Source of the DNA: Peptococcaceae bacterium
GTDB taxonomy: Bacteria > Bacillota > Desulfitobacteriia > Desulfitobacteriales > Desulfitobacteriaceae
Reading direction: 5' to 3'
Length of the DNA stretch: 34,655 nucleotides
Assembly (NCBI GenBank): GCA_031289815.1
Contig: JAITOS010000051.1
Location: 1 to 34,655 of the forward strand
Made by a program: the position numbers and the translations under genes. The stretch's first letter is position 1; each line of letters begins with the position of its first letter. Positions 23,243 to 31,768 of the stretch are shown here, one piece after another. The notes under the pieces are model-generated. The model was not told the origin of the DNA. It ran no database searches and worked only from the letters and a program-made list of their open reading frames with translations.

Positions 23243-24181
23243 GTGGCGGGATTTTTTTCACAACTGAAGCAAGGATTAAGCAAGACCAGACAAAATTTTA
23301 TGGATAAAGTGAGCCAGGTATTGACCGGCAGAGAGAAGATCGACGAAGACTTATATGACGAATTGGAAGAACTGCTGATCCGCTCGGACATCGGCGTGAA
23401 GACGGCGACGGATTTGGTCGCCGGTTTGCGGCGGGAAGTGAAAGAGCGGAAGCTGACGCAGGCGGAAGAGCTTCGCGAAGTCTTGCGTGAGCTGATCGCC
23501 GGGATATTGGAAAAGGGCAATCCTCCTCCGTTGTCGGCGGCGGGAATGCAGGTGATCCTGACCGTCGGCGTGAATGGCGTTGGCAAGACGACGACGATTG
23601 GGAAATTAGCGCATTGGTTCACGCGCCGGGAACAGCGGGTCTTATTGGCGGCGGGCGATACTTTTCGGGCGGCGGCGATTGACCAGCTGGAGATTTGGGG
23701 ACAGCGTTCCGGGGTGGAAGTGATTAAACAAGCGGAAGGCGCGGATCCGGCGGCTGTGGTCTATGACGCGATGCAGGCGGCGAAGTCCCGCCAGGTGGAT
23801 GTGCTTTTAATCGATACGGCGGGCCGTTTACACAATAAAGTGAACCTGATGGAGGAATTGCGCAAGATAAAGAAAGTGATTGCCAGGGAGATTCCCGAAG
23901 CGCCGCACGAGGTCTTATTGGTTCTGGACGCGACGACCGGGCAGAATGCTTTGCAACAGGCGAAGCTCTTTCAAGAGGTTGCCGGCGTGACCGGTATTGT
24001 TCTGACGAAATTGGACGGAACGGCCAAGGGCGGCGTGGTGCTCGGTATTCAGGGAGAGACGGGGATTCCGGTGAAATGGATCGGGATTGGCGAAGGCGCG
24101 GACGATTTACGGCCTTTTGTGGCGGCTGATTTTGCGGCGGCTCTGTTTGACGGCAATGAAGGAGAGGAGGCGGAGGTCTGA
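23243..24181 (+). CDS. ftsY: signal recognition particle receptor FtsY
   Basis: SRP GTPase receptor delivering ribosomes to the membrane translocon. The 312-residue NG domain has a four-helix N domain (1-100) with LYDELEELLIRSDIG. The G domain has the P-loop GVNGVGKTTTIGKLA, the insertion-box DTFRAAAIDQLEIW, DTAGRLHNK, TKLDGTAKGG and a C-terminal GIGEGADDLRPF. The GTG at 23243 is chosen because AAAGGAGG lies 7 nt upstream; an in-frame ATG at 23219 would place this SD inside the ORF. There is no long acidic A domain, typical of Firmicutes. Its stop overlaps the start of the phosphorylase gene. Confidence 0.97.
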   Translation: MAGFFSQLKQGLSKTRQNFMDKVSQVLTGREKIDEDLYDELEELLIRSDIGVKTATDLVAGLRREVKERKLTQAEELREVLRELIAGILEKGNPPPLSAAGMQVILTVGVNGVGKTTTIGKLAHWFTRREQRVLLAAGDTFRAAAIDQLEIWGQRSGVEVIKQAEGADPAAVVYDAMQAAKSRQVDVLLIDTAGRLHNKVNLMEELRKIKKVIAREIPEAPHEVLLVLDATTGQNALQQAKLFQEVAGVTGIVLTKLDGTAKGGVVLGIQGETGIPVKWIGIGEGADDLRPFVAADFAAALFDGNEGEEAEV

Positions 24182-24957
24182 GTACGGCGATTATAGGAGG
24201 AACCGGAGTCGAATATTTACCCTTGGAAGGGCAAAAAGAAGTGCTCGCCGATACGCCCTATGGGCAGGTGGAGGTTACGACGGGTAGCCTGGACGGGCAG
24301 GAGGTGATGTTCCTCAGCCGACATGGACGGCAGCATGTCCTGCCTCCCCACGCCGTTAATTATCGGGGCAATATTTGGGCGTTGCGGGCGCTGGGCGCGC
24401 GGAAAATCATAGCTACCGCCGCGGTAGGCTCGCTGTCCCCTTCGTTATTACCGGGGGATTTGGTTTTACCGGATCAGTTTTTGGATTTTACGAAAAAAAG
24501 AGAAGGAACTTTTTACCAAGGCGGAGAAGGAGTTCTGCATGTCGATATGACGGAACCGTATTGCCCGGAAATCCGGAACATCATTCTCCAATCAGCGAGC
24601 GAGCTTCAGCTGAAGGTACAGGCGCAAGGCGTGTATGTGTGTACGGAAGGCCCCCGTTTTGAAACGCCGGCGGAGATCAGGATGTTCCATCAATGGGGCG
24701 GCGATATGGTGGGGATGACCGGGGTGCCGGAGGTTGTACTGGCGAGAGAAGGGGGACTGTGCTATGCGTCGATCGCCCTGGTCACGAACATGGCGGCGGG
24801 GATTGCCGATCATCCTTTGAGCCATGCGGAAGTGGCGGCGATGACTAAATCCCTGGGCAAGACCTTAGCGGCGTTACTGGGGCGGACGCTGAAAAATTTA
24901 GGGATGGAAAGAAATTGTTCTTGTGCTCGGGCTGCGAAAGAAGCAGGAAAGTTTTAA
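24178..24957 (+). CDS. methylthioinosine/methylthioadenosine phosphorylase (PNP/MTAP family), CTG start
   Basis: Phosphorolysis of a methylthio-nucleoside to 5-methylthioribose-1-phosphate plus base. The essential N-terminal phosphate motif IIGGTG is encoded upstream of the first ATG/GTG/TTG (a TTG at 24223), and the only reasonable initiation codon ahead of it is CTG at 24178. That codon overlaps the ftsY stop (CTGA) and follows GGAGG at 7 nt; an in-frame stop at 24157 bounds it. This gives 259 residues starting STAIIGGTGVEYL. Further motifs are SRHGRQHVLPPHAVNYRGN, CTEGPRFETPAEIR and MTGVPEVVLARE. The base-recognition segment TNMAAG has Asn where adenine-specific MTAPs have Asp (TDYD), so a 6-oxopurine (methylthioinosine) substrate is likely. 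The deaminase three genes downstream would supply it. Confidence 0.88.
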   Translation: MSTAIIGGTGVEYLPLEGQKEVLADTPYGQVEVTTGSLDGQEVMFLSRHGRQHVLPPHAVNYRGNIWALRALGARKIIATAAVGSLSPSLLPGDLVLPDQFLDFTKKREGTFYQGGEGVLHVDMTEPYCPEIRNIILQSASELQLKVQAQGVYVCTEGPRFETPAEIRMFHQWGGDMVGMTGVPEVVLAREGGLCYASIALVTNMAAGIADHPLSHAEVAAMTKSLGKTLAALLGRTLKNLGMERNCSCARAAKEAGKF

Positions 24958-24969
24958 GGAGGGTGAATC

Positions 24970-26007
24970 ATGAAGGCGATCCAATGGCTGGGAGATTCAT
25001 TGCGTATTCTGGATCAGACCAAGCTGCCGCTGGAAATCGTTTTCCGGACGGCCCGGACTTATGAGGACGTCGCCGCGGCAATTAAACAGATGGAGGTTCG
25101 GGGAGCGCCGCTCATTGGCGCGGTAGCCGCCTATGGTTATGTGCTGGGGGCCAGACAATATCAAGGAGAGCTCGATGCCTTTGAAGCCTACATGCGAGAA
25201 GTGCAGGAGACGTTGCTAAAAACGCGGCCGACAGCCGTCAACCTCTTTTGGGCTTTGCGCCGTATGGAAGATTGTTTGCGAGAAAATAAAAGCCTGGAAG
25301 CTCTGGAGCCTATCCAACAGAGGCTGGCCCAGGAAGCGGATAAGATCGCTGAGGAAGACGTTCGGGGCAACCGTTTGATCGGGGAATACGGGAACGAGAT
25401 CATTCCCCAAAACGCGCAGATTCTCACACATTGCAATACCGGAAGTCTGGCGACCGTAGAGTATGGTACGGCATTAGGGGTCATTCGCAAGGCGTATGCA
25501 TCCGGAAAACAGATCCATGTTTTTGCCGGTGAAACCAGGCCCTTTCTTCAGGGAGCGAGATTAACCGCGTGGGAATTGCAGCGGGACCAGATCCCGGTAA
25601 CCTTAATTGCGGACAGCATGGCTGGGTTTTTGATGCAGCAAAATAGAATTGATCTGGTGATCGTAGGCGCGGATCGGGTAGCGGCCAACGGCGATGTGGC
25701 CAATAAAATCGGAACCTATGCCCTCGCTGTCTTGGCGCAGGCCCACGGCGTTCCCTTTTATGTCGCCGCGCCGACCTCTACCATCGATTTAAAACTGCCC
25801 AGCGGGCAAGAAATTCCCATTGAAGAGCGTTCGGCCAAAGAAATTCTCGAAGTGTTCGGAGTTCCGGTGGCGCCGCCGGATATACCGGTGTACAACCCTG
25901 CCTTTGACGTGACGCCGGCCAAATATATTACCGGGATTATTACGGAAAAAGGGATCGTTTCCCCTCCCTACGCCGTCAATCTTTTAAAGGTGATGGTGCG
26001 CTCCTGA
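24970..26007 (+). CDS. mtnA: S-methyl-5-thioribose-1-phosphate isomerase
   Basis: Converts methylthioribose-1-phosphate to methylthioribulose-1-phosphate in methionine salvage. The 345-residue protein has RGAPLIGAVAAYG, TRPTAVNLFWAL, the catalytic Cys in THCNTGSLATVEYGTALG, the catalytic Asp in IVGADRVAANGDVANKIGT, and the IDLKLPSGQEIPIEER segment that separates MtnA from eIF2B-type regulators. AAGGAGGGTG precedes the ATG, 12 nt after the phosphorylase. The stop overlaps the aldolase start (TGATG), so the operon is tightly coupled. Confidence 0.96.
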   Translation: MKAIQWLGDSLRILDQTKLPLEIVFRTARTYEDVAAAIKQMEVRGAPLIGAVAAYGYVLGARQYQGELDAFEAYMREVQETLLKTRPTAVNLFWALRRMEDCLRENKSLEALEPIQQRLAQEADKIAEEDVRGNRLIGEYGNEIIPQNAQILTHCNTGSLATVEYGTALGVIRKAYASGKQIHVFAGETRPFLQGARLTAWELQRDQIPVTLIADSMAGFLMQQNRIDLVIVGADRVAANGDVANKIGTYALAVLAQAHGVPFYVAAPTSTIDLKLPSGQEIPIEERSAKEILEVFGVPVAPPDIPVYNPAFDVTPAKYITGIITEKGIVSPPYAVNLLKVMVRS

Positions 26008-26657
26008 TGCTGCGGGAAAGTATTTTAGCGGTGGGAAGGGAAATTGTTCACAGCGGTTTGGTGGTGGGAACATGGGGAAATGTCTCCGCCTGGGATCCGG
26101 AGAAACAAGGGTACTGGATTACGCCGTCCGGGATGGATTACGCTACTCTGGCAGAGGAAGACCTGGTGCTGCTGGACTTGGATCACCAGGTATTAGACGG
26201 GCGGCGGAAGCCGTCCACGGAACATCTGTTGCACCAGGAGATCTATCGCCAACGCGGGGATGTAAAAGGAATCGTACATATTCATTCCGCCTATGCCACC
26301 GCCCATGCCGTGGCCAGAACGCCCTTGCCTGGGATTATCGGGGACTTGATACAAAGCGCCGGCGCGCCGATCCTGGTCGCGGCCTACGAGAATCCGGGCA
26401 GTATCGAATTGGCGCTGGCGGCGGCGGCGGCCTTGGGAGAACGTAACGCGGTGCTTTTGGCGAACCACGGCCTGGTCGGCGTCGGCGCTACGGCGGAGGG
26501 CGCGCTTCAAGTATGTCAGGTCGTGGAAAGAAGCGCTCAAATCCATATCCTGTCCCAGTCGTTGGGCGGGCCGATTCTTTTAGATGAGGAACAAATTCAG
26601 ACGATCCGCCAGGGCTACAGGGAGCATTATGGACAGCGGCAGGAGCCATCCGCCTGA
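26007..26657 (+). CDS. class II aldolase, probable 5-methylthioribulose-1-phosphate aldolase
   Basis: A 216-residue zinc-dependent class II aldolase/adducin-family protein. The metal and catalytic residues align with fuculose-1-phosphate aldolase: Glu72 in STEHLLH, His91 and His93 in HIHSAYATAHA, and His154 in ANHGLVG; GTWGNVSAWD and ITPSGMDY form the phosphate site. Directly after mtnA, and with no mtnB/mtnW/mtnX/mtnD set, it most likely cleaves methylthioribulose-1-phosphate to DHAP and methylthioacetaldehyde (the DHAP shunt described in Rhodospirillum rubrum and pathogenic E. coli). An MtnB-type dehydratase belongs to the same fold, so dehydratase activity is the main alternative. Confidence 0.85.
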   Translation: MLRESILAVGREIVHSGLVVGTWGNVSAWDPEKQGYWITPSGMDYATLAEEDLVLLDLDHQVLDGRRKPSTEHLLHQEIYRQRGDVKGIVHIHSAYATAHAVARTPLPGIIGDLIQSAGAPILVAAYENPGSIELALAAAAALGERNAVLLANHGLVGVGATAEGALQVCQVVERSAQIHILSQSLGGPILLDEEQIQTIRQGYREHYGQRQEPSA

Positions 26658-26742
26658 AAGGACGGGCCGCGCCTGAAAATCCGAGTTCGCGTCCGGGGCT
26701 TGGGCGGGTCGGCAGGACGAAAAATTGGAGGGAGAACAGAGG

Positions 26743-28044
26743 ATGAAGAAACTACTGCTGAGGGGGATGGTCTTACCCATGACCGCCCCGGATCATTTTT
26801 TTGCGGACGGCGAGATTGCCATCCAGGACGATGTGATCGTAAGCGTCGGGGCGCGAAAATCCGCTCCGGCCGGTTTTATTCCGGATGAAGTGATCGAATA
26901 CCCCAACGACGTCTTTATGCCGGGACTGATCAATACGCATACGCACGCGGCGATGACCTTTTTGCGGGGCTACGCGGACGACCTGCCGCTCATGCAGTGG
27001 CTGGAGAGCAAGATATGGCCCTATGAAGATAAGATGTCAGACGAGGATATCTATTGGGGCACGCTGCTGGCGCTCTGTGAGATGATCCGCTCCGGCACGA
27101 CGACCATGCTGGATATGTATATGTCCATGAACCAAGTAGCGGAGGCGGTATTGCAGGCTGGTACCAGAGCGGTGCTTTCCCGCGGCCTGATGGACGTGGG
27201 TCCGAACGCGGAGCTTCGCTTACAGGAAAATGTGGATTTACTGCGGCAGTATCAGGGAGCGGGAGAGGGCCGGATTACGGTGATGTTCGGGCCCCACGCG
27301 CCGTTTACCTGTTCCGGCGAGTATCTGCGCCGCATCAAGAAAGAGGCGGACCGGCACGGCGTGGGGCTTCATATCCATGTGGCCGAGACGTTGGATGAGA
27401 TTCATATTATCAAAGAACAACAGGGAAAAACGCCGGTGCAGTGGCTGGAGGAACTCGGCCTGTTCGGCGGGCACGTGGTGGCGGCGCATTGCGTACATTT
27501 AACCGATGAAGATATCGCTATCCTCAAGCGGAACCAGGTTTGCGTGGCCCACAATCCGGAAAGCAATATGAAACTGAACAGCGGCACGGCGCGTATCACG
27601 GAGCTGCTGAAACAGGGGATCACCGTAGGCTTGGGGACGGACGGCGCGTCCAGCAATAACGACCTGAACCTCTTTGGGGAAATGCGCACGGCGGCCTATC
27701 AGCAAAAGCTGGTCGCCGGGCCCACGGCTTTACCGGCCTATGAAGTACTGGAAATGGCGACCGTCGGCGGGGCGAAGACGCTGGCTTTGTCGCGGCTGGG
27801 ACGTTTAGCGCCCGGTTATCAGGCGGATATCATCAGTGTGAACATGGAGCAGCCGCATTTTTATCCCCGGCACTCGATACCGGCGCACCTGGTGTACAGC
27901 GCGCTGGCGTCTGATGTGCGAACCGTCGTCGTGGCGGGAAAGGTATTGATGGCGGAGCGGCGCTTAACGACCTTAGAGGAAAAACAAATCTGTCAGGAGG
28001 TCGAAAGGCGGGCCAAGGGGATCGCCCAAAGCTTTACCGGCTAG
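26743..28044 (+). CDS. mtaD: 5-methylthioadenosine/S-adenosylhomocysteine deaminase
   Basis: Amidohydrolase that deaminates MTA and SAH to methylthioinosine and S-inosylhomocysteine. The 433-residue protein has PGLINTHTHAAMTFLRGYADD (metal-binding HxH), HAPFTCS, the His in HIHVAETLDE, the catalytic AAHCVHLTDED and AHNPESNMKL, and the metal-binding Asp in LGTDGASSNND. The ATG at 26743 is chosen because GGAGGGAGAACAGAGG lies just upstream; a TTG at 26725 would put this SD inside the ORF. It follows the aldolase after 85 nt and completes a four-gene salvage operon: MTA to MTI (MtaD), MTR-1-P (phosphorylase), MTRu-1-P (MtnA), then cleavage. Confidence 0.94.
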   Translation: MKKLLLRGMVLPMTAPDHFFADGEIAIQDDVIVSVGARKSAPAGFIPDEVIEYPNDVFMPGLINTHTHAAMTFLRGYADDLPLMQWLESKIWPYEDKMSDEDIYWGTLLALCEMIRSGTTTMLDMYMSMNQVAEAVLQAGTRAVLSRGLMDVGPNAELRLQENVDLLRQYQGAGEGRITVMFGPHAPFTCSGEYLRRIKKEADRHGVGLHIHVAETLDEIHIIKEQQGKTPVQWLEELGLFGGHVVAAHCVHLTDEDIAILKRNQVCVAHNPESNMKLNSGTARITELLKQGITVGLGTDGASSNNDLNLFGEMRTAAYQQKLVAGPTALPAYEVLEMATVGGAKTLALSRLGRLAPGYQADIISVNMEQPHFYPRHSIPAHLVYSALASDVRTVVVAGKVLMAERRLTTLEEKQICQEVERRAKGIAQSFTG

Positions 28045-28057
28045 GTCTGAAGACCTA
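28042..28057. repeat. 16-bp near-palindrome at the mtaD stop
   Basis: TAGGTCT and AGACCTA flank a central GA and include the mtaD stop codon. A 2-nt loop is too small for a hairpin and there is no T-run, so it is not a terminator. It may be a protein-binding site or chance. Confidence 0.3.
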
Positions 28058-28086
28058 AGATCGTATGTTCGTTTGTGAAAAATGTT

Positions 28087-28200
28087 TGTGGATAATGTGG
28101 ATAAGTCTGTGGCTAAGTATGGGAAGCGGGTTTCAGGAACGCGGGCAAATTGTGAAACAAAGCGCTTGTTATGCACAGGCCCTGTGGATATTGTGCATAA
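28087..28200 (+). repeat. cluster of DnaA-box-like 9-mers
   Basis: Two perfect boxes TGTGGATAA (reverse complement of TTATCCACA) abut head-to-tail at 28087-28095 and 28096-28104. TGTGGCTAA follows at 28108-28116. Then TTATGCACA at 28169-28177 (opposite orientation), TGTGGATAT at 28183-28191 and TGTGCATAA at 28192-28200 lie in the same tandem 9-bp phasing. Six sites fall in 114 bp of non-coding DNA. No dnaA, dnaN or rpmH is nearby, so this is more likely a DnaA-titration or regulatory cluster (like datA or the DnaA-box clusters of Bacillus) than oriC. The rest of 28045-28358 shows no gene, only a 12-bp palindrome (TTTCAGCTGAAA at 28244-28255). Confidence 0.75.
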
Positions 28201-28358
28201 GTTAGGCACAAGGCGTGGTTTGACCTTTTTCAATGGGGATAATTTTCAGCTGAAATTTTGAGGGAAAATAGAACATAGGTTTAATTGACAAAACAGATCG
28301 TTGCTCATAGGCGACGCCAACAAGGGATAGCGAAGGCGCTGAAACGGGGAGAGGAAAC

Positions 28359-28958
28359 TTGAAGATGACGGAAGACAAGACCAGCTTGCTCAAAAAGAAG
28401 ATACGAACAGCGGTCTTAGAACGCCGGAGCGCTTTGAGCGAAGAAGAACGCCGACAAAAAAGCGAGCTCATCCGGCGGCGGGTGACAGCGCTGCCGGAGT
28501 ACAGGCAAAGCCGGACGATCATGCTTTTTTTGAACTTTAACGACGAAGTGGATACGTCCTTGCTGGCGGCGGACGTTCTGGCCGACGGCAAGACGCTGGT
28601 ATTGCCGCGCTGCGCGCCGGAAAAAGTTCTGATTCCGGCGGTGGTGCATGATTTGAACGGCGATGTCGGGCCGGGCGTATGGGGGATTCGCGAACCGTTG
28701 GCGGAGCGGACGGCGGTCATCGAGCCGACGGCGCTTGATTTGGTGATCGTTCCGGGGGTGGCGTTTGACGTTCGGGGCCGCCGTCTCGGTTATGGCGGCG
28801 GCTATTATGACCGCTTTTTGCCGCGTTTGTCACGAAATACGCCGTTATGGGGGATGGCTTTTGCATGTCAGATGGTCGAACAGGTCCCGGCGGCGGCGCA
28901 TGACCAGGCGGTCAGCTTATTGGTCACGGAACGGGCTGTCATTCGCTGCGGCGGCTGA
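28359..28958 (+). CDS. 5-formyltetrahydrofolate cyclo-ligase
   Basis: ATP-dependent conversion of 5-formyl-THF to 5,10-methenyl-THF in one-carbon metabolism (YqgN/MTHFS family). The 199-residue protein has a basic N-terminal helix with KKKIRTAVLERRSAL, IMLFLNFNDEVDT, VLPRC and WGIREP. The family signature is VPGVAFDVRGRRLGYGGGYYDRFL, with the Gly-rich ATP/phosphate loop. TTG start 7 nt after GGGGAG; an ATG at 28365 is an alternative. A TTGACA at 28285-28290 lies upstream without a good -10. The gene stands alone after the DnaA-box region. Confidence 0.93.
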   Translation: MKMTEDKTSLLKKKIRTAVLERRSALSEEERRQKSELIRRRVTALPEYRQSRTIMLFLNFNDEVDTSLLAADVLADGKTLVLPRCAPEKVLIPAVVHDLNGDVGPGVWGIREPLAERTAVIEPTALDLVIVPGVAFDVRGRRLGYGGGYYDRFLPRLSRNTPLWGMAFACQMVEQVPAAAHDQAVSLLVTERAVIRCGG

Positions 28959-29108
28959 AATGGAAAGAGAGTCGGCGGGTGCGCGGACTTTTGGCTGAGA
29001 GACCGCGAAGGGCGGTGCCGGTGCCGGTGAATGTTTTGCTGACCGCTTTACGGAAGAGACGGACCGGAAATCGCTGAAGAGAAAACGGTAAATAATGGAG
29101 AAAAAGAA

Positions 29109-29696
29109 ATGCGTTACTACCTGGCCCTCATACTGCCAATCATGCCGCTGGCGCTGGTTATAGCCGCCGCCGTCTGGTTTCTGATACATAAACTGCGGCA
29201 AAATCACCGCCCCCAACCGCCGCGCCTCAAAATGCTGGCCGAGTTCACGCTCACAGGCTGGGCGGTGATGTATGTCTATATCACGCAATTCATGTTTGGC
29301 AGGCACGCCATGTTCCACGGCTGGTACTGGGGACGCCTGAATCTGCGTCCCTTACAGCCGTTCTTCACCGCGCTTCGCTATGGTGCCAGTAATGCGGGCC
29401 TGTTCTGGCAAATGCTCCTGAATGTATGCATGTGCTTGCCGCTGGGCTTTCTGCTGCCCGTCGTCTTTCCTAAAAGATGCAAAAATTACCTATCCGTATT
29501 TCTCCTGTCCTTGGGCTTGGCGCTTTTCACGGAATTGAGTCAGCTCTTGGCGGGCCGAAGCGCGGATATCGACGACGTGATCGCCAATACGCTGGGCGGC
29601 GTTTTGGGCTTCTGGCTGTATATTATCTGGCGCGGCTTGTATGGCCTGACGACGCCGGGAAAACAGGCCGCCGATATAAAGAACTACCATCCTTGA
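29109..29696 (+). CDS. VanZ family membrane protein
   Basis: 195 residues with about five membrane helices: 3-26, 50-64, 97-118, 128-146 and 160-180. The VanZ signature includes NVCMCLPLGFLLPVVFPKR and TELSQLLAGRSADIDDVIANTLGGVLGF. VanZ-like proteins can give low-level teicoplanin resistance or are of unknown envelope function, so resistance should not be assumed. ATG start behind GGAG at 9-10 nt. The 150 nt before it hold no recognisable gene. It is followed by a 157-nt gap without a clear terminator. Confidence 0.88.
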   Translation: MRYYLALILPIMPLALVIAAAVWFLIHKLRQNHRPQPPRLKMLAEFTLTGWAVMYVYITQFMFGRHAMFHGWYWGRLNLRPLQPFFTALRYGASNAGLFWQMLLNVCMCLPLGFLLPVVFPKRCKNYLSVFLLSLGLALFTELSQLLAGRSADIDDVIANTLGGVLGFWLYIIWRGLYGLTTPGKQAADIKNYHP

Positions 29697-29853
29697 GGGC
29701 TTCTTCGCGCCGCTGTCCGTCCCGGATAATATGATAATAGCGCTCATCTGAGAAGGAATTCAGTGAAATTGTGGCGAAAAGAGTCATAGAGAAATTTGTC
29801 TGCCAACCTCAAAAAAACGCGAAAAATAAACCTTACAGGAAACAGGAGTGAGC

Positions 29854-31713
29854 ATGAACCCTCAACCGCCGCCGGAAAATGACTTGACGCAGGCCTTGGC
29901 CCTCTTACATCGGTACTTTGGCTATGCAGCCTTTCGCCCCGGCCAGGAGAAGATCATCTCTTCCCTGCTGGGCGGGCGTGATACTATGGCCATCATGCCG
30001 ACCGGAGCGGGGAAATCCGTGACCTACCAGATTCCGGCTTTGTTGCTGGACGGCTTGACGCTGGTGATCTCGCCGCTGATATCCTTGATGAAGGATCAGG
30101 TGGACGCCCTGGAACAGATGGGACTGCCGGCGGTATTCCTCAATAGCTCCTTGACGCCCCGGCAGGTGAGAGAGCGGCTGGAGCGGATACGGCAAGGGGC
30201 GGTGAAGCTGCTTTATCTGGCGCCGGAACGTCTGGAACTCGAACACGGGCGGGAAATGATCTCTTCGCTGGCGATTTCCCTGGTGGCGGTCGATGAAGCG
30301 CATTGCGTTTCCCAGTGGGGACATGATTTCCGGCCCAGCTATCGCCAGATCGGCCCCTTCATCGAGGCCTTGCCCAACCGCCCCTGCATCGGCGCTTTCA
30401 CGGCGACCGCCACGGAGGAAGTCAAAAGGGATATCATCCAGTTGTTGGGCTTGAGAGAGCCGCAGGTACTGGTCACGGGCTTCGACCGGCCGAATTTGAA
30501 TTATTCGGTTTTGCGGGGGGAAAATAAGCGGCAGTTTGTACTCTCGTATGTACAGGCCAATCGGGAAGAGGCGGGGATTATCTACGCCGCGACGCGCAAA
30601 GAAGTGGATAAGCTTACGGAGCTTCTCGCCGGTCGGGGCGTCGCTGTGACCCGCTATCACGCGGGAATGACGGATCTGGAACGGCAGACCAGCCAAGAGG
30701 AGTATCTATATGATCGCAAAACGGTGATGGTGGCGACCAACGCCTTTGGCATGGGAATCGATAAATCCAATGTGCGCTATGTGATCCATTATAATATGCC
30801 GAAGAGTATGGAGAGCTATTATCAGGAAGCCGGGAGGAGCGGTCGTGACGGTGAACAGGCGGAATGCATTCTTCTTTTTGCGGCCGGGGACGTGCAAACT
30901 CAGAGACGGCTGATTGAGTTGAGCGTGCAACAGCCGGCGCGCCAGTTCAAGGAATTTGAAAAATTGCAGATCATGGTGGATTATTGCCATACAGGCCGCT
31001 GTCTGCGCCAGGAAATTTTGCAATACTTTGAGGAAGCGGACGCGCCGGAACACTGCGATCACTGCGGTAATTGCCGCAATCAATGGGATACGCTGGATAT
31101 TACAGTAGAGGCGCAGAAAATATTTTCCTGTGTTTATCGGATGCAGCAGCGCTTCGGGGCGGCTCTGACGGCGGAAGTGCTCAAAGGCTCGGAGACGAAA
31201 AAAATCCGGGAGCTGGGTTTTCACCGATTATCCACCTATGGGATCATGCGGGAAACGCCGTTGCAGGGGATCAAGGACCGGATCAATTATCTGGTCGCGG
31301 AAGATTATATGCACTTGACCGGTGGTCAGTACCCGGTGCTCAAATTGGCGCCGAAGGCGACGCTGGTGTTGAAAGGGCGGGAACAGGTGTGGCAGAAAAT
31401 CCTCCGGCAGCCGTTAAAAGCTACAGGAGACAGTGAACGCCTGTTTGACCGTTTGCGCAAGTTGCGGTTGGTGTTGGCCCAGAGGGAGAACGTCCCCCCG
31501 TATCTGATCTTTTCCGATAAGACGCTGCGGGAAATGGCGGTGCAGCGTCCGGCGAACCGGCAAGAATTCATCCGTTTGAACGGCGTGGGTGAGTTTAAAC
31601 TGGAAAAATACGGAGAATGTTTTTTGGCGGAAATAGGCTGGCAGGGGGAGGAAGAAGCCGGTTCTTCCGCGCCGCTGGCGGATAGTACGCTAAAAAGGGA
31701 GATAGAATACTGA
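29854..31713 (+). CDS. recQ: ATP-dependent DNA helicase RecQ
   Basis: 3'-5' superfamily 2 helicase of recombination and fork repair. The 619-residue protein has motif 0 FGYAAFRPGQEKII, Walker A MPTGAGKSVTYQIPAL, motif Ia SPLISLMKDQ, DEAH box VDEAHCVSQWGHDFRPSY, motif III GAFTATATEEV, motif V VATNAFGMGID and motif VI YYQEAGRSGRDG. A zinc-binding region follows (CHTGRCLRQEIL and CDHCGNC), then an RQC winged helix (about 405-500) and a C-terminal HRDC domain (about 515-595). The ATG at 29854 follows AGGAG at 5 nt; a GTG at 29848 is possible. It has the length of classical RecQ rather than of short RecQ-like proteins. Confidence 0.97.
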   Translation: MNPQPPPENDLTQALALLHRYFGYAAFRPGQEKIISSLLGGRDTMAIMPTGAGKSVTYQIPALLLDGLTLVISPLISLMKDQVDALEQMGLPAVFLNSSLTPRQVRERLERIRQGAVKLLYLAPERLELEHGREMISSLAISLVAVDEAHCVSQWGHDFRPSYRQIGPFIEALPNRPCIGAFTATATEEVKRDIIQLLGLREPQVLVTGFDRPNLNYSVLRGENKRQFVLSYVQANREEAGIIYAATRKEVDKLTELLAGRGVAVTRYHAGMTDLERQTSQEEYLYDRKTVMVATNAFGMGIDKSNVRYVIHYNMPKSMESYYQEAGRSGRDGEQAECILLFAAGDVQTQRRLIELSVQQPARQFKEFEKLQIMVDYCHTGRCLRQEILQYFEEADAPEHCDHCGNCRNQWDTLDITVEAQKIFSCVYRMQQRFGAALTAEVLKGSETKKIRELGFHRLSTYGIMRETPLQGIKDRINYLVAEDYMHLTGGQYPVLKLAPKATLVLKGREQVWQKILRQPLKATGDSERLFDRLRKLRLVLAQRENVPPYLIFSDKTLREMAVQRPANRQEFIRLNGVGEFKLEKYGECFLAEIGWQGEEEAGSSAPLADSTLKREIEY

Positions 31714-31768
31714 AAGGCCTGGGGGCCGGCAAGAGAAAAAACGCAGGTGATGGACGATAAGCGGCTAT

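Noticed and set aside
28087..28200. DnaA boxes as the chromosomal origin oriC
   Set aside because: No dnaA, dnaN, rpmH or gyrase genes nearby and no clear AT-rich unwinding element; kept as a DnaA-box cluster instead.
28205..28358. Folate or other riboswitch upstream of the formyl-THF cyclo-ligase gene
   Set aside because: No match to the conserved core of the THF riboswitch or other riboswitches I could recall; no terminator or SD-sequestering alternative structure was evident.
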